Shown here: in pieces, positions 9,871 through 18,984 of the stretch | Layout of the letters: each line of letters begins with the position of its first letter | Numbering within the stretch: the stretch's first letter is position 1 | Source: JBQQPY01 sp052258065 | Lineage (GTDB): Bacteria > Pseudomonadota > Gammaproteobacteria > Enterobacterales > Enterobacteriaceae | Assembly: GCA_052258065.1 (NCBI GenBank) | Contig: JBQQPY010000002.1 | Location: 806,001-870,000 of the forward strand | DNA: 64,000 nucleotides | Reading direction: 5' to 3' | Translations under genes and position numbers: made by a program | Notes under the pieces: generated by a model | The model's input: the letters and a program-made list of their open reading frames with translations, nothing else | Database searches by the model: none | Told to the model about the DNA's origin: nothing

Positions 9871-10340
9871 TTGATAGCAAGATAATTACCAAGAGATATA
9901 AGAGATATAGTTAAAGAAAAATATTAAATGATTACATATTTTGTTCACCTATTTTAACGGTCTGTATAGGGAATGATGCAATAGAGCTACCAAGAAGCGC
10001 AGTATCAGCACTCCCAAGTAATAACACTGAAGTGACTATTCAAAATAGCTAATATAGCAAAAACCGTTGATTCACTGTAAAATACGAAAACTCAATACAT
10101 TGAATTACTTTTCTATAAAGATTGCGAAATTTTTCACAGCAGGATATAAGGCAGAATACATAAAAGTCTTCTAGATAATGCGGCGTATGATAGCTAGGAA
10201 TCACATGGCAAGTACTGATCATCATGTTTTGATATTCTCCAGAATAGCATTCTGGAGAGAATTCCACTTAAAAGCATCTATCTTCAATGTAGCTTAAACT
10301 TTACTGGATAAATTACATAAGGGATAATAATGATAATTAT
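9871..10340. other. Eroded DNA with a type A IS630 fragment and a hairpin
   Basis: No gene. Around 10,050-10,135 the plus strand resembles the type A transposase C-terminus (AKTVDSL, then a decayed CEIFHSRI). Positions 10,236-10,258 form a perfect inverted repeat listed separately. The rest shows no recognisable content. Confidence 0.4.
10236..10258. repeat. Perfect 10-bp inverted repeat, 3-base loop
   Basis: TCTCCAGAAT, loop AGC, ATTCTGGAGA. Both arms match perfectly in otherwise heavily eroded DNA. No run of T follows on either strand, so it does not look like an ordinary intrinsic terminator. It could be an operator, an element end, or chance. Confidence 0.6.
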
Positions 10341-11110
10341 ACCCAATAGCTAGGCATCTACAACACTTAAAATGAGAATCTCTTTTTAAGAAAGCAACGA
10401 GCCAGAATCTGCTTTGGCTAAGCATTACGGCATCTTTTCACTGATTGTTTCTAAGTGGAAAAAATGAAATAGTATTGAGGATCATAGCCGTAATTTCGCA
10501 CCTAGATTAAGAATCAATAATTTATATTCAACCGAGGCTGATTACTTTTAATTAATTAATCACTATCACTTTTTCTTAAAATTAGAATAATTAATAAAGC
10601 TTAACGAAAAATCCTCAATCTAAGAAAAATTAACCCAAAATATAATAAAACATATAAAATTTAAGATTTACGTTCTGCATTAAAAAAACAGTCTAACTAT
10701 CTATACTTAAAGAAGTAAATAATTTATTCATGCCTTCCTGATTATTCATAAGAAAGTACGGAATAACGATTTAAAAACTATGAGCCTGCTCAATCGTGGC
10801 TAATATATGATATTTATTACATGATCTTAGTCAAGCATTCTCTATATCCATTCATCGAACACTCACAGAGAATCGCAAAAAATTTATAGATAATCTTGGT
10901 GATTTATAAAAAAGATCAGCAACGGGAAAATATAAATTTCAGCGCTTATGTGCAGAATTTAATAAAGAACACTGCCTTAGTCTATAGAATACTGCATTAG
11001 TCTACTTACATAACTAGAAATCAATGCTATAGTAGAAAAATTTAATAGGCGTACTGCAAAGACATCATTTCTATTATGATAAAAACGCAAGATTAAAATG
11101 CATTTATATA
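10340..11110 (+). mobile_element. Decayed IS481-family element
   Basis: The plus strand at about 10,385-10,480 reads a decayed N-terminal helix-turn-helix (SESALAKHYGIFSLIVSKW), the same motif as in the copy at 49,340-49,420. Around 10,870-11,000 it has fragments resembling the NGKEF and LCxEF regions of IS481 transposases. Stops are frequent. Boundaries are approximate. Confidence 0.55.
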
Positions 11111-11349
11111 TCTGTCCCTACAATCAGGAATTGTCTCAATGAGTATTAGATAGTAGGATCTAATTACAATCTATGGAATATTGCTAAAAAATTAAATCTA
11201 AATTTTTAAAAAATAAACGATACTGCTTTTCTAGATTTGATGCGCCGCGCATTACAGTCGCTTTCTTGTTCCCTCTTGACGTTAAGATAACATTAGACAC
11301 GGGCTGAGAATCACGCGGGCACGGCGCTCGTCCTTACAGGCGCGCGCCA

Positions 11350-11742
11350 TCAGCGGCGCGGCTCGCTATCCTTTTTGTTAACGGGGAGACAAATCAGCAG
11401 AAGGCCGCCACTAATCAACGCCACACCTATCAGGCGCGATAGCGTAAACCGCTCATGAAATTCGGGAATCATTAGTGCACAAGCGGTTACCGGGATATAA
11501 CTAAGGCTAAGCAGAGGATAAGCTTTATTTAGCGGTAAGTAGCGCAGCGCCATAAACCAGCATCCAACGGAACAGGCATAAGCTGACATGCCACATGCCA
11601 GCAATGTCATGGCCTCTGTATTGCCTGGATTCAGCCACAGTCGGGGAGCGCTAAGCGTTGGCAAATGCATCATTGCCCATTTTATTAGCAGCTGCGCGGC
11701 GCTGACCAACGCCACGCTGAACAATGCCCAAACATAGCCCAT
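11350..11742 (-). CDS. arnF: ArnF, subunit of undecaprenyl phosphate-aminoarabinose flippase
   Basis: With ArnE it is thought to move 4-amino-4-deoxy-L-arabinose (Ara4N) phosphoundecaprenol across the inner membrane. It is a small EamA-like protein of 130 residues (128 in E. coli) with four hydrophobic segments and an arginine-rich tail. I start it at the ATG at 11,742, giving MGYVWALFSVALVSAAQLLIK, which overlaps the arnE stop by one base (TGATG). The same frame is open further upstream inside arnE, but that part is not ArnF-like. It is the last gene of the operon; no clear terminator follows. Confidence 0.93.
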   Translation of the reverse strand: MGYVWALFSVALVSAAQLLIKWAMMHLPTLSAPRLWLNPGNTEAMTLLACGMSAYACSVGCWFMALRYLPLNKAYPLLSLSYIPVTACALMIPEFHERFTLSRLIGVALISGGLLLICLPVNKKDSEPRR

Positions 11743-12077
11743 CACAGATTGACCCCCATAATTATCACTCCTACTACTATTAATAGCAGACCGACGCTGT
11801 GGCGTAATGATACGGGCTCTCTCCAAATCCAACGGGCGGCCAGAGTCACCAGCACAAAATTTAGGCTGAACATCGGGTAAGCAATACCTACCGGCACCTG
11901 CTGCAATATCCATAGCCACATCAACATAGCTAAACCTAGCGGCAGCAGACTTATCGCCAGCCAAGTCACTCGATACCGAAAACAGCTGGCGCTGCGCGGC
12001 GCGCTAGCGGCGTATTTCTGGCACAGCTGACTGGCGCAGCTAAGCAGGCTAACTATGAAAATTAGCAGATACATCAT
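11742..12077 (-). CDS. arnE: ArnE, subunit of undecaprenyl phosphate-aminoarabinose flippase
   Basis: Partner of ArnF in flipping the Ara4N carrier lipid to the periplasmic face. 111 residues, the same length as E. coli ArnE. It is an EamA-like four-helix membrane protein with the typical pattern SLLSCASQLCQKYAA at the N-terminus, PVGIAYPMFSLNFVLVTL in the middle and a hydrophobic C-terminal helix. Its ATG overlaps the arnT stop by four bases (ATGA) and its stop overlaps arnF by one base, so translation is probably coupled along the operon. Confidence 0.93.
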   Translation of the reverse strand: MMYLLIFIVSLLSCASQLCQKYAASAPRSASCFRYRVTWLAISLLPLGLAMLMWLWILQQVPVGIAYPMFSLNFVLVTLAARWIWREPVSLRHSVGLLLIVVGVIIMGVNL

Positions 12078-13726
12078 GTCTGACGTTGATGGTACACCAA
12101 CAGCGCCAGGCGTCCGTGTCGAAAAATTTCACTGGCGTGCGGCAGATGATCAATCTGCGATTCACCGTTTGGAAGTAGCAACACCAACGCAACCGAGCCT
12201 TCTTTACAGCGGTCATGAAGCCAGTCAGAAAACCCTTCCTCAGGAATACAACGGATGGCGGCGTCAGGATAGCTCAAGCCATAAGCAAGCTCTCCCTGGC
12301 GTTCAAATAACGAAATATCGCTGCGCTGCAGCTCCCAGGCGAGACCCGCCGCCACGCCAACGCTATCGGCAAGAATAAAGCGACTATTCTCCAGCTGGGG
12401 ACGCACTGTTTGGATGAATAACTGGGGCTGCTTGGAGTTGATTACCTTCCGCGGTATCACGTGCCCAACCAACAGTGCAATTCCTAGCGGACAAAGTGCC
12501 GCCCAGCGCCAGCGTACCGCCGGCGCGCGCAGAATCAGCCCACCCAGGGTTGCCCAGATTAAAAAGCCAAGCATCCCCAGCAGCACTTTGCCGCCTTCAT
12601 CACCGTCGAAAAGCAGATACGGCGCCAGTCCCCAGGGGGCTAACACGCCGCCTAACGCGACGACACACAGCAGACCTAGCAGCAAATTAATCGCACCGTT
12701 GATCTTTAGAGCCTGCCCGCCCCACGCTATCGCATAACGCGCCATCAGCAGAGACAGCGGCGCGAAGCAAGGCAGGATATAAGTAGACAGTTTGCCTTTT
12801 GATAGGCTAAAAAACAGTAGCGGCATCACGACCCAGCCCAGAAGATAGAACGCCCCGTTCTGCGCGTGACGTTCATGCCAAGCACCGCGCAACGCGCCGG
12901 GCAGCAGCGCTAACCAGGGCAACGTTCCCGCTAGCAGAACCGGAAAGTAATACCAGAAAGGAGCTTTATGTTGGGCATTATCTTCTGCGAAACGCTGTAT
13001 ATGCTCTACCCAGATGAAATAATGCCAAAAATCCGACTCGCGACGTGCAATAGCAATAACCCAGGGCAAACTTATCGCCACAGCGCCGAGTAATGCGACC
13101 GGCGCATAAGATAACATCTCTTTCCAGCGTTTTTGCGCAATAACCCACGGCAGTACGCCGATAACCGGCACCACTAGCGCTAGGAATCCTTTGGTCATGA
13201 ACCCTAGCCCACAGGCAATACCCACAGCCAGATAGCCTAGGCCTTTACGCCAACCGCGGGGCGCCTTTGCCGCCTGCCAGAAAGCGTACATGGCAGCCGC
13301 TAGCCATAATGCGATCATCGGATCGAGCACTGCATAGGTCCCGATGCTATAGACCAGCAGGCAAGAGCTAAAAATCGCTGCCGCTGTCAGTCCAAGACGA
13401 TGATCCTGCCATAATCGTCTCGCCAGCCAGTACACAATGAATGCGATCAAAGCAATTGAGAATGTAGAACCGAAATGCACGGCGAAATTAGTGTGGCCAA
13501 ATGCCCACTGGCTAAAATTATTGATCCAATAACCGACGGCCGGCTTCTCAAAATAACGCAGCCCCAGAAAATGAGGAACAATCCAATCGCCGCTCGCCAG
13601 CATCTCACGGCTTATTTCGGCGTAGCGCGTTTCATCCGGCTGCCACAAGCTACGAAACGCTATCGGCAGCAGATAATAAAGAGCAATCACGAGCAAGAGC
13701 CCGATACAAGTTTTTGTGGCTTTCAT
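12074..13726 (-). CDS. arnT: ArnT, lipid A Ara4N transferase
   Basis: Inner-membrane GT83 glycosyltransferase that moves Ara4N from undecaprenyl phosphate to lipid A on the periplasmic side, lowering the negative charge and giving resistance to cationic peptides. 550 residues, equal to E. coli ArnT. The first transmembrane helix is followed by the periplasmic loop LWQPDETRYAEISREML containing the family's acidic pair; about a dozen hydrophobic helices follow, then a C-terminal soluble domain. The reading frame is whole. It sits between arnD (12-base gap) and arnE (4-base overlap). Confidence 0.96.
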   Translation of the reverse strand: MKATKTCIGLLLVIALYYLLPIAFRSLWQPDETRYAEISREMLASGDWIVPHFLGLRYFEKPAVGYWINNFSQWAFGHTNFAVHFGSTFSIALIAFIVYWLARRLWQDHRLGLTAAAIFSSCLLVYSIGTYAVLDPMIALWLAAAMYAFWQAAKAPRGWRKGLGYLAVGIACGLGFMTKGFLALVVPVIGVLPWVIAQKRWKEMLSYAPVALLGAVAISLPWVIAIARRESDFWHYFIWVEHIQRFAEDNAQHKAPFWYYFPVLLAGTLPWLALLPGALRGAWHERHAQNGAFYLLGWVVMPLLFFSLSKGKLSTYILPCFAPLSLLMARYAIAWGGQALKINGAINLLLGLLCVVALGGVLAPWGLAPYLLFDGDEGGKVLLGMLGFLIWATLGGLILRAPAVRWRWAALCPLGIALLVGHVIPRKVINSKQPQLFIQTVRPQLENSRFILADSVGVAAGLAWELQRSDISLFERQGELAYGLSYPDAAIRCIPEEGFSDWLHDRCKEGSVALVLLLPNGESQIDHLPHASEIFRHGRLALLVYHQRQT

Positions 13727-13738
13727 TCTCGACTCACT

Positions 13739-14632
13739 TTAGCTTAATAAGCGCTGACATCCGACCCAACTCTCCCGTCCTGGCAGAACGCCGCGCACTA
13801 CCCGACCGACCGGAAGGGCATTGACGTCCTGAGGAATTAGCTCCCGCAACGGACAAAAGTGAATCCCTTCCGCTGACGCCATCGACAATAATTTCCGAAA
13901 CATACCGCTAAGCGCAATGCCTTCTGCTTCGGCGTGAATGGTGTAAACAGGCGTACCACAATCCGCTTTAATACTATCGAGAATGAAACGGTTATAGCCT
14001 GCGCGGGTTGTGCTCTTACCGATAGCCTCGTCAAACGTGGGCTGCGTCACTGGAATTTGTACCGCGCCGAAAGCGCAGTTCGGCAGCAGTGGCCGAAATG
14101 GGCCAGTGCCGCGACAGTCGCTATTGTAACGAAATCCAAAAGGCTGTTTCGCCTGCACCACGCGATCGTCTGCGCGCCAGCCAGCTACCGCAGAACAAGT
14201 GATCGGCCGGTCGATAATCGCGGTGAGCATATCTCGCGCTAGGCAAACCTGATCGGTCAGCTTACCTTGACTCCAGACCCCGGCCCAGGTCTGCCAAGCA
14301 AAATGATCCCAAGCGTGAAGCCCGACTTCATGGTCAGCCGCCGCAGCGCGGATCGGCGCGGCTAGCCCCCGGCCAATTTTTCTGCCTGGCCAAGCGGTGC
14401 CAGCCAGCAGGATATCCCAGCCGTAGAGCGAAATCGCGCGTGAGCGCAGCATCTTTAGCAAAAATTTCGGTTTTGTTAGGCGCCATAAATGACGCCCCAT
14501 ATTGTCTGGCCCAACACTAAAAAAGAATGTTGCCTGGATCTGCTGCTCCGCTAGCATCTCTAACAGGCATGGCACGCCGTCACGAGTGCCGCGCCAGGTA
14601 TCGACATCAATACGCAGGCCGACGTTTTTCAT
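13739..14632 (-). CDS. arnD: ArnD, Ara4FN-phosphoundecaprenol deformylase
   Basis: Removes the formyl group from undecaprenyl phosphate-Ara4FN, which commits the carrier lipid to transfer. It is a NodB-like polysaccharide deacetylase of 297 residues (296 in E. coli). The N-terminus MKNVGLRIDVDTWRGTRDG carries the metal-binding Asp; the HAWDHFAWQ motif supplies metal ligands. The start is the ATG at 14,632, overlapping the arnA stop by four bases. The frame is open upstream inside arnA, but that extension is not part of the family. Confidence 0.95.
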   Translation of the reverse strand: MKNVGLRIDVDTWRGTRDGVPCLLEMLAEQQIQATFFFSVGPDNMGRHLWRLTKPKFLLKMLRSRAISLYGWDILLAGTAWPGRKIGRGLAAPIRAAAADHEVGLHAWDHFAWQTWAGVWSQGKLTDQVCLARDMLTAIIDRPITCSAVAGWRADDRVVQAKQPFGFRYNSDCRGTGPFRPLLPNCAFGAVQIPVTQPTFDEAIGKSTTRAGYNRFILDSIKADCGTPVYTIHAEAEGIALSGMFRKLLSMASAEGIHFCPLRELIPQDVNALPVGRVVRGVLPGRESWVGCQRLLS

Positions 14633-16611
14633 TGCATCGTGTCCAGCAAATCGACGGTTTTTAGGAAAAAGTCTAGCGTTTTGTCGATCGTCTGCGTTAT
14701 GGGTACGGACGGCGTCCAATCGAGTAAACGTTTGGCGTTACGAATGCTAGGCTTACGGTGCTCCACATCCTGATAACCTTTTCCGTAATAGCTGCTGCTT
14801 TCTACATATCGGAAACCTGCGAACGGCGGGAAATGCTGGCGCAGCGGATGACGTTCGAAACTTGCTAATAGCAATTCCGCCAACTGCCGGATACTGGCTT
14901 CGTTTTCTGGATTACCAATATTTATTATTTTCCTATCACAATTATGCCCCTTGTTTTCAATGATACGGAACAGCGCCTCGATACCGTCGCTGATATCGGT
15001 AAAGCACCGTTTCTGCATGCCGCCGTCTACTAATTTCATCGGCGACCCCTCTACTAGATTAAGGATAAGTTGAGTAATAGCGCGCGAGCTGCCGATACGC
15101 GCTGCATTCAAATTATCCAACCGCGGCCCTATCCAGTTAAAGGGACGGAATAGCGTGAAACGCCGCCCTTCTGTTTCACCATAGGCCCACAGGACGCGAT
15201 CCAGAAGCTGTTTCGATACCGAATAAATCCAGCGTTGCTTATTGATAGGTCCGACAATCAAGCTTGAATCATCTTCGTCGAATACCGGGTCGGTACACAT
15301 CCCGTAAACTTCGGACGTCGAAGGGAAAATGATACGTTTTTGGTATTTGACGCAATGACGAATTATTTTCAGATTTTCCTCGAAGTCGAGCTCGAATACC
15401 CGCAGAGGATTACGCGTATATTCGATAGGCGTGGCTATCGCCACCAGCGGCAGAATGACATCGCATTTTTTAATGTGATATTCAATCCATTCCGCATGGA
15501 TGCTGATGTCGCCCTCGATAAAATGAAACAGCGGGTTCAACATAAAGCGGCTTATCGCATCTGTACCGATATCTAAACCGTAAATTTCATAGTTGCCATC
15601 ACATAGCAGACGTTCGGTTAGATGGTTTCCGATGAAGCCGTTTACACCCAAAATAAGAACGCGGGTGCGGTGTTTATGACTGAGCAGCGGGCGCGGATTC
15701 AGTAAAGTGCCATTGACTAGTCCTAATACCTGAGCTAACTGGCTGCCTTGCATATAGACTCCCTGATGACTCTGGCCGGTTTGAATCTCTAGGGCATCGC
15801 TACCGCAGGCTATGATCAGCGGGTCGACAGATAAAACAGTGCTAGGCTGTGCGGCGTTGCTATTCGGACGGACAACCGCCTTCCAGACGATAAATTTCTC
15901 TCCGCTGGCATAGCTGAAGGCGCCAGGCCAGGGTTCGGTCACGGCACGGACCATGTTAGCGAGAGTCGAGGCAGGCTGAAACCAGTCCAAGTGACCGTCT
16001 TCCGGTGTACGACGCTTCATATAGCTGGCTATGCTATCATCCTGTGGCGTTTCGCTAAACCGTTGCTCACGAATAACTGGCAAAACGCTCTTCAGCAGCG
16101 CTGCAGCTGCCTTACATAGTTTTCGATGCAGCGACAGCGCATCATCCTGCGGCGTAATCGCGACACTACGCTGCACAAGGATATTGCCTTCGTCGGCCCG
16201 CACGGTCATTCGATGCAGGGTCACGCCGGTTTCTTTTTCGCCGTTGACTAGCACCCAATTGAGTGGCGAGCGGCCGCGATAGTGCGGCAGCAGCGAACCG
16301 TGCAAATTGAATGCACCTACCATAGGTAGGCTCAGAATCTCTTGGCAAAGCAGCTGGCGATAGTAAAATGAAAAAATTACCTCAGGCGCTAGCGCTTTAA
16401 TGCGCGCTATCCAAAGAGGATGGTTAACGTCAGCCGGCGCAAATACTAGAATACCGTGTTCCGCGGCGATGCGCGCCACCGAACTAAAAAAGGGTTTTTC
16501 CGAGGGAATATCAGGATGGGTTATGATAACCTCGATAGTAAAACCTGCTTTAATGAGGGCAGTGATACCCACACAGCCCATATCATGATAAGCAAAAACA
16601 ACAGCTTTCAT
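14629..16611 (-). CDS. arnA: ArnA, bifunctional UDP-Ara4N formyltransferase / UDP-glucuronate decarboxylase
   Basis: 660 residues, as in E. coli. The N-terminal formyltransferase domain (about 1-300) has the catalytic NLHG (Asn102, His104) and the Asp in RADEG. The C-terminal short-chain dehydrogenase-like decarboxylase domain (about 315-660) has GVNGFIGNHL for NAD binding, STSEVYG with the catalytic Ser-Glu, YSVSK, and the Arg in HRKPSIRNA. The enzyme oxidatively decarboxylates UDP-glucuronate and later formylates UDP-Ara4N, in the cytosol. It directly abuts arnC (one shared base) and overlaps arnD. All recognised catalytic residues are present. Confidence 0.97.
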   Translation of the reverse strand: MKAVVFAYHDMGCVGITALIKAGFTIEVIITHPDIPSEKPFFSSVARIAAEHGILVFAPADVNHPLWIARIKALAPEVIFSFYYRQLLCQEILSLPMVGAFNLHGSLLPHYRGRSPLNWVLVNGEKETGVTLHRMTVRADEGNILVQRSVAITPQDDALSLHRKLCKAAAALLKSVLPVIREQRFSETPQDDSIASYMKRRTPEDGHLDWFQPASTLANMVRAVTEPWPGAFSYASGEKFIVWKAVVRPNSNAAQPSTVLSVDPLIIACGSDALEIQTGQSHQGVYMQGSQLAQVLGLVNGTLLNPRPLLSHKHRTRVLILGVNGFIGNHLTERLLCDGNYEIYGLDIGTDAISRFMLNPLFHFIEGDISIHAEWIEYHIKKCDVILPLVAIATPIEYTRNPLRVFELDFEENLKIIRHCVKYQKRIIFPSTSEVYGMCTDPVFDEDDSSLIVGPINKQRWIYSVSKQLLDRVLWAYGETEGRRFTLFRPFNWIGPRLDNLNAARIGSSRAITQLILNLVEGSPMKLVDGGMQKRCFTDISDGIEALFRIIENKGHNCDRKIINIGNPENEASIRQLAELLLASFERHPLRQHFPPFAGFRYVESSSYYGKGYQDVEHRKPSIRNAKRLLDWTPSVPITQTIDKTLDFFLKTVDLLDTMQ

Positions 16612-17588
16612 TATGTTTCCTGTTGAGACGAAACTGGATTTTGAGTAACCACACGCTGGACGAAATAACGGGGACGGGCGCGCACATCGTTATAGATACG
16701 TCCGATGTATTCTCCAAGTAGCCCCATGCCGATGAATTGCGCGCCGATAAAAATAAACAGTACCGCGAACAGCATAAAAACACCTTCAGCCGCCCAATGG
16801 GGGCCAAGAAACAGGCGCAGCGTAATAAGTAGTAGTGAAAAAGTGAAACCTAGCAGCGCGATAATACTGCCGATAACGCTCAGCATACGCAATGGCGTGG
16901 TTGTTAGGCAGGTAATGAGGTCATACATTAAATTGACAAGCTTCATCAGACTATATTTAGAATCGCCGAATTCTCGTTCCGAATGCATCACCGGTATTTC
17001 AATAGTTTTTCGGGCAAATGTATTGGCCAAAATCGGAATGAAAGTACTGCGTTCCTGGCAGTGCAGCATGGCTGAGATAATATGGCGGCGATAGACGCGC
17101 AGCATGCAACCGTAATCGCCCATCGCTTTGCCAGTCACGCCCTGGATCAGGGCATTAATCATACGCGATGCTCCCTTGCGGAACCAGCTGTCTTGGCGAT
17201 TCTGGCGCACGGTGCCTACCACGTCGTAACCTTGGGATGCGACCTGGACTAGCCTCGGGATCTCTTCCGGCGGATTTTGTAAATCCGCATCGAGCGTTAC
17301 CACAAGATCGCCAGTCACATGGCTAAACCCGGCCATAATGGCCGAGTGCTGACCGTAATTGCGGTTCAGTAATACCGCGACGATATAGCTGCCACACTCC
17401 TCAGCGGCGGCGGTCAGAACGGCGGCAGAATTGTCGCTGCTGCCGTCATCTATTAGCAAAATTTCATAGGCGGCATTAAGCCGCTTACAGGCTGCCACTG
17501 TGCGCCGAATCAGTTCAGGCAGGCTTTCTTGCTCGTTATAGACCGGGATTACGATCGAAACTTTGTTAATTTTCATGAGTGTTGTCAT
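16611..17588 (-). CDS. arnC: ArnC, undecaprenyl-phosphate Ara4FN transferase
   Basis: GT2 glycosyltransferase that loads Ara4FN onto undecaprenyl phosphate at the inner membrane. It shows KVSIVIPVYNEQESLPELI, the LIDDGSSDNS and TLDADLQNPPEE acidic motifs, QDSWFRKGAS, and two C-terminal transmembrane helices (about 235-255 and 270-290). I start it at the ATG at 17,588, two bases after the arnB stop, which puts the same number of residues before KVS as in E. coli and gives 325 residues (322 in E. coli). The frame is open 19 codons further up, but that would overlap arnB. Confidence 0.95.
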   Translation of the reverse strand: MTTLMKINKVSIVIPVYNEQESLPELIRRTVAACKRLNAAYEILLIDDGSSDNSAAVLTAAAEECGSYIVAVLLNRNYGQHSAIMAGFSHVTGDLVVTLDADLQNPPEEIPRLVQVASQGYDVVGTVRQNRQDSWFRKGASRMINALIQGVTGKAMGDYGCMLRVYRRHIISAMLHCQERSTFIPILANTFARKTIEIPVMHSEREFGDSKYSLMKLVNLMYDLITCLTTTPLRMLSVIGSIIALLGFTFSLLLITLRLFLGPHWAAEGVFMLFAVLFIFIGAQFIGMGLLGEYIGRIYNDVRARPRYFVQRVVTQNPVSSQQET

Positions 17589-17589
17589 A

Positions 17590-18729
17590 TCAAACCTTTG
17601 CAATAGTGCGCAGCGCGGTAATAACGCGCTTGACATCGTCATCATTCATCGAGGGGAAAAGCGGCAGCGAACACATGCGCGCGGAGTTCCACTCAGTGTC
17701 TGGAAGGACCAGATCGGGAAAACGCTCGCGATAATAACGCTGCGTATGGGCTGCGCTAAAATGCAGGCCGGTACCGATGCCGCGATCTTTCAGCGCCTGC
17801 CTCAGCCCGTCGCGATCAATGCCGCACCGCTGCTCGTCAACGCGGATGATGAATAAGTGCCAGGCGTGGCGATGTTCCCATGGGGGCAGCGCTAGCGGAG
17901 AAAACGGCGTATCGACCAGCCCACGCAAATAGCGCCCGGCTAAGAACGCGCGACGCGCGTTATGCTGCGGAAGTTTATCGAGCTGTACTAGTGCAATAGC
18001 GGCATTGATATCGGCCAAGTTATATTTATAACCTGGCGTCATCACCTCGGCCTGTGAAGTCCGTCCCTGCATGTTTCGATCGAACGCATCTACGACTAGA
18101 CCGTGAAACTTCAGACTGCGGATACGGCGCGCTAGCTCATCGTTGTCGGTGACAACCATACCGCCCTCTGCGCAGGTCATATTCTTGATAGCGTGAAACG
18201 AGAAAATAGCAGTGCCGGCTGCGCCCACGTGGCGACCTTTATAGCCAGTTCCCGCCGCATGTGCCGCATCTTCAATCACCGGGATGCCATAGCGTGCGCC
18301 CAGCGCGCGAATGGCGTCGATATCCACCGGCGCGCCGGCATAATGGACAGGCACAATGGCACGGGTGCGCGGGGTGATTGCAGTTTTGATAAGCGCAGGG
18401 GTCACCATCAGCGTATCGCGATCGACATCAATCATGACCGGTGCAGCGCCGAGCAAGCAGATCATATTAAGGGTAGAAACCCACGTCTGCGAAGGCGTAA
18501 TCACCTCATCGCCGGGCTCTATCCCCAAAGCCATCAGCGTAACGTGCATACCGCCGGTCGCCGAGCTAACGGCTATGGCATGGCGATTTCCGGTCAATTG
18601 ACAGAACGCTCGTTCTAGCTGCGCGCATTTCAGCCCCGTGGTAATCCAGCCCGACCGAAGCACATCACTAACGGCGGCAAGTTCGGCCTCGCCCAGCGCT
18701 GGCCGGGAGAACGGCAAAAATTCAGACAT
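17590..18729 (-). CDS. arnB: ArnB, UDP-Ara4O aminotransferase
   Basis: PLP enzyme of the DegT/DnrJ/EryC1 family that transfers an amino group from glutamate to UDP-4-ketopentose, giving UDP-Ara4N. 379 residues from the ATG at 18,729, which gives MSEFLPFSRPALGE and has AAGGGGGA as ribosome site. The PLP lysine is Lys182 in SFHAIKNMTCAEGG; VIEDAAHAAG binds the cofactor. The longer open frame upstream (to 18,795) lacks family similarity. It is the first gene of arnBCADTEF, so the operon promoter should lie upstream, where a PmrA-box-like site is seen. Confidence 0.96.
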   Translation of the reverse strand: MSEFLPFSRPALGEAELAAVSDVLRSGWITTGLKCAQLERAFCQLTGNRHAIAVSSATGGMHVTLMALGIEPGDEVITPSQTWVSTLNMICLLGAAPVMIDVDRDTLMVTPALIKTAITPRTRAIVPVHYAGAPVDIDAIRALGARYGIPVIEDAAHAAGTGYKGRHVGAAGTAIFSFHAIKNMTCAEGGMVVTDNDELARRIRSLKFHGLVVDAFDRNMQGRTSQAEVMTPGYKYNLADINAAIALVQLDKLPQHNARRAFLAGRYLRGLVDTPFSPLALPPWEHRHAWHLFIIRVDEQRCGIDRDGLRQALKDRGIGTGLHFSAAHTQRYYRERFPDLVLPDTEWNSARMCSLPLFPSMNDDDVKRVITALRTIAKV

Positions 18730-18866
18730 TATTCGGTCCCCCTTAAAAAGGGCAAGTAAGATTAAACGATAGCAAGTGACATAATTAACGCACACTGTAT
18801 TGCCGCTGAATGATAAAGCTCTGTAATGGATGACCGTGCCACAAGAAGGGATCTTAACTGAATTTC

Positions 18867-18883
18867 CTTAAATAAAAATTAAG
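18867..18883 (-). promoter_or_regulatory. PmrA-box-like site upstream of arnB
   Basis: Minus strand reads CTTAAT-TTTTA-TTTAAG, an exact fit to the PmrA (BasR) direct repeat YTTAAK-N5-YTTAAK, about 140 bases upstream of arnB and in the direction of transcription. In Salmonella and E. coli, PmrA activates arn from such a box. I could not place a convincing -10 at the expected distance, so function is inferred. The region is AT-rich, so a chance match is possible. Confidence 0.45.
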
Positions 18884-18984
18884 AGCGAGAATGAGTGGAG
18901 TTGTTTTTAAATGTTCGTTTAGGTTGTTTTTATCCACTTATATAAAGATATTATTTCATCTTATATCCCGGAAGGTAGTATAGT

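Noticed and set aside
11743..11964. N-terminal extension of ArnF by 74 residues
   Set aside because: The extra residues are arnE read in another frame and do not resemble a membrane protein start. The ATG at 11,742 overlaps the arnE stop and gives the family length.
14633..14719. N-terminal extension of ArnD by 29 residues
   Set aside because: It is the 3' end of arnA in another frame. The family start MKNVGLRIDVD at 14,632 has the usual four-base overlap.
18730..18795. N-terminal extension of ArnB by 22 residues
   Set aside because: It lies across the ribosome site AAGGGGGA and has no family similarity.
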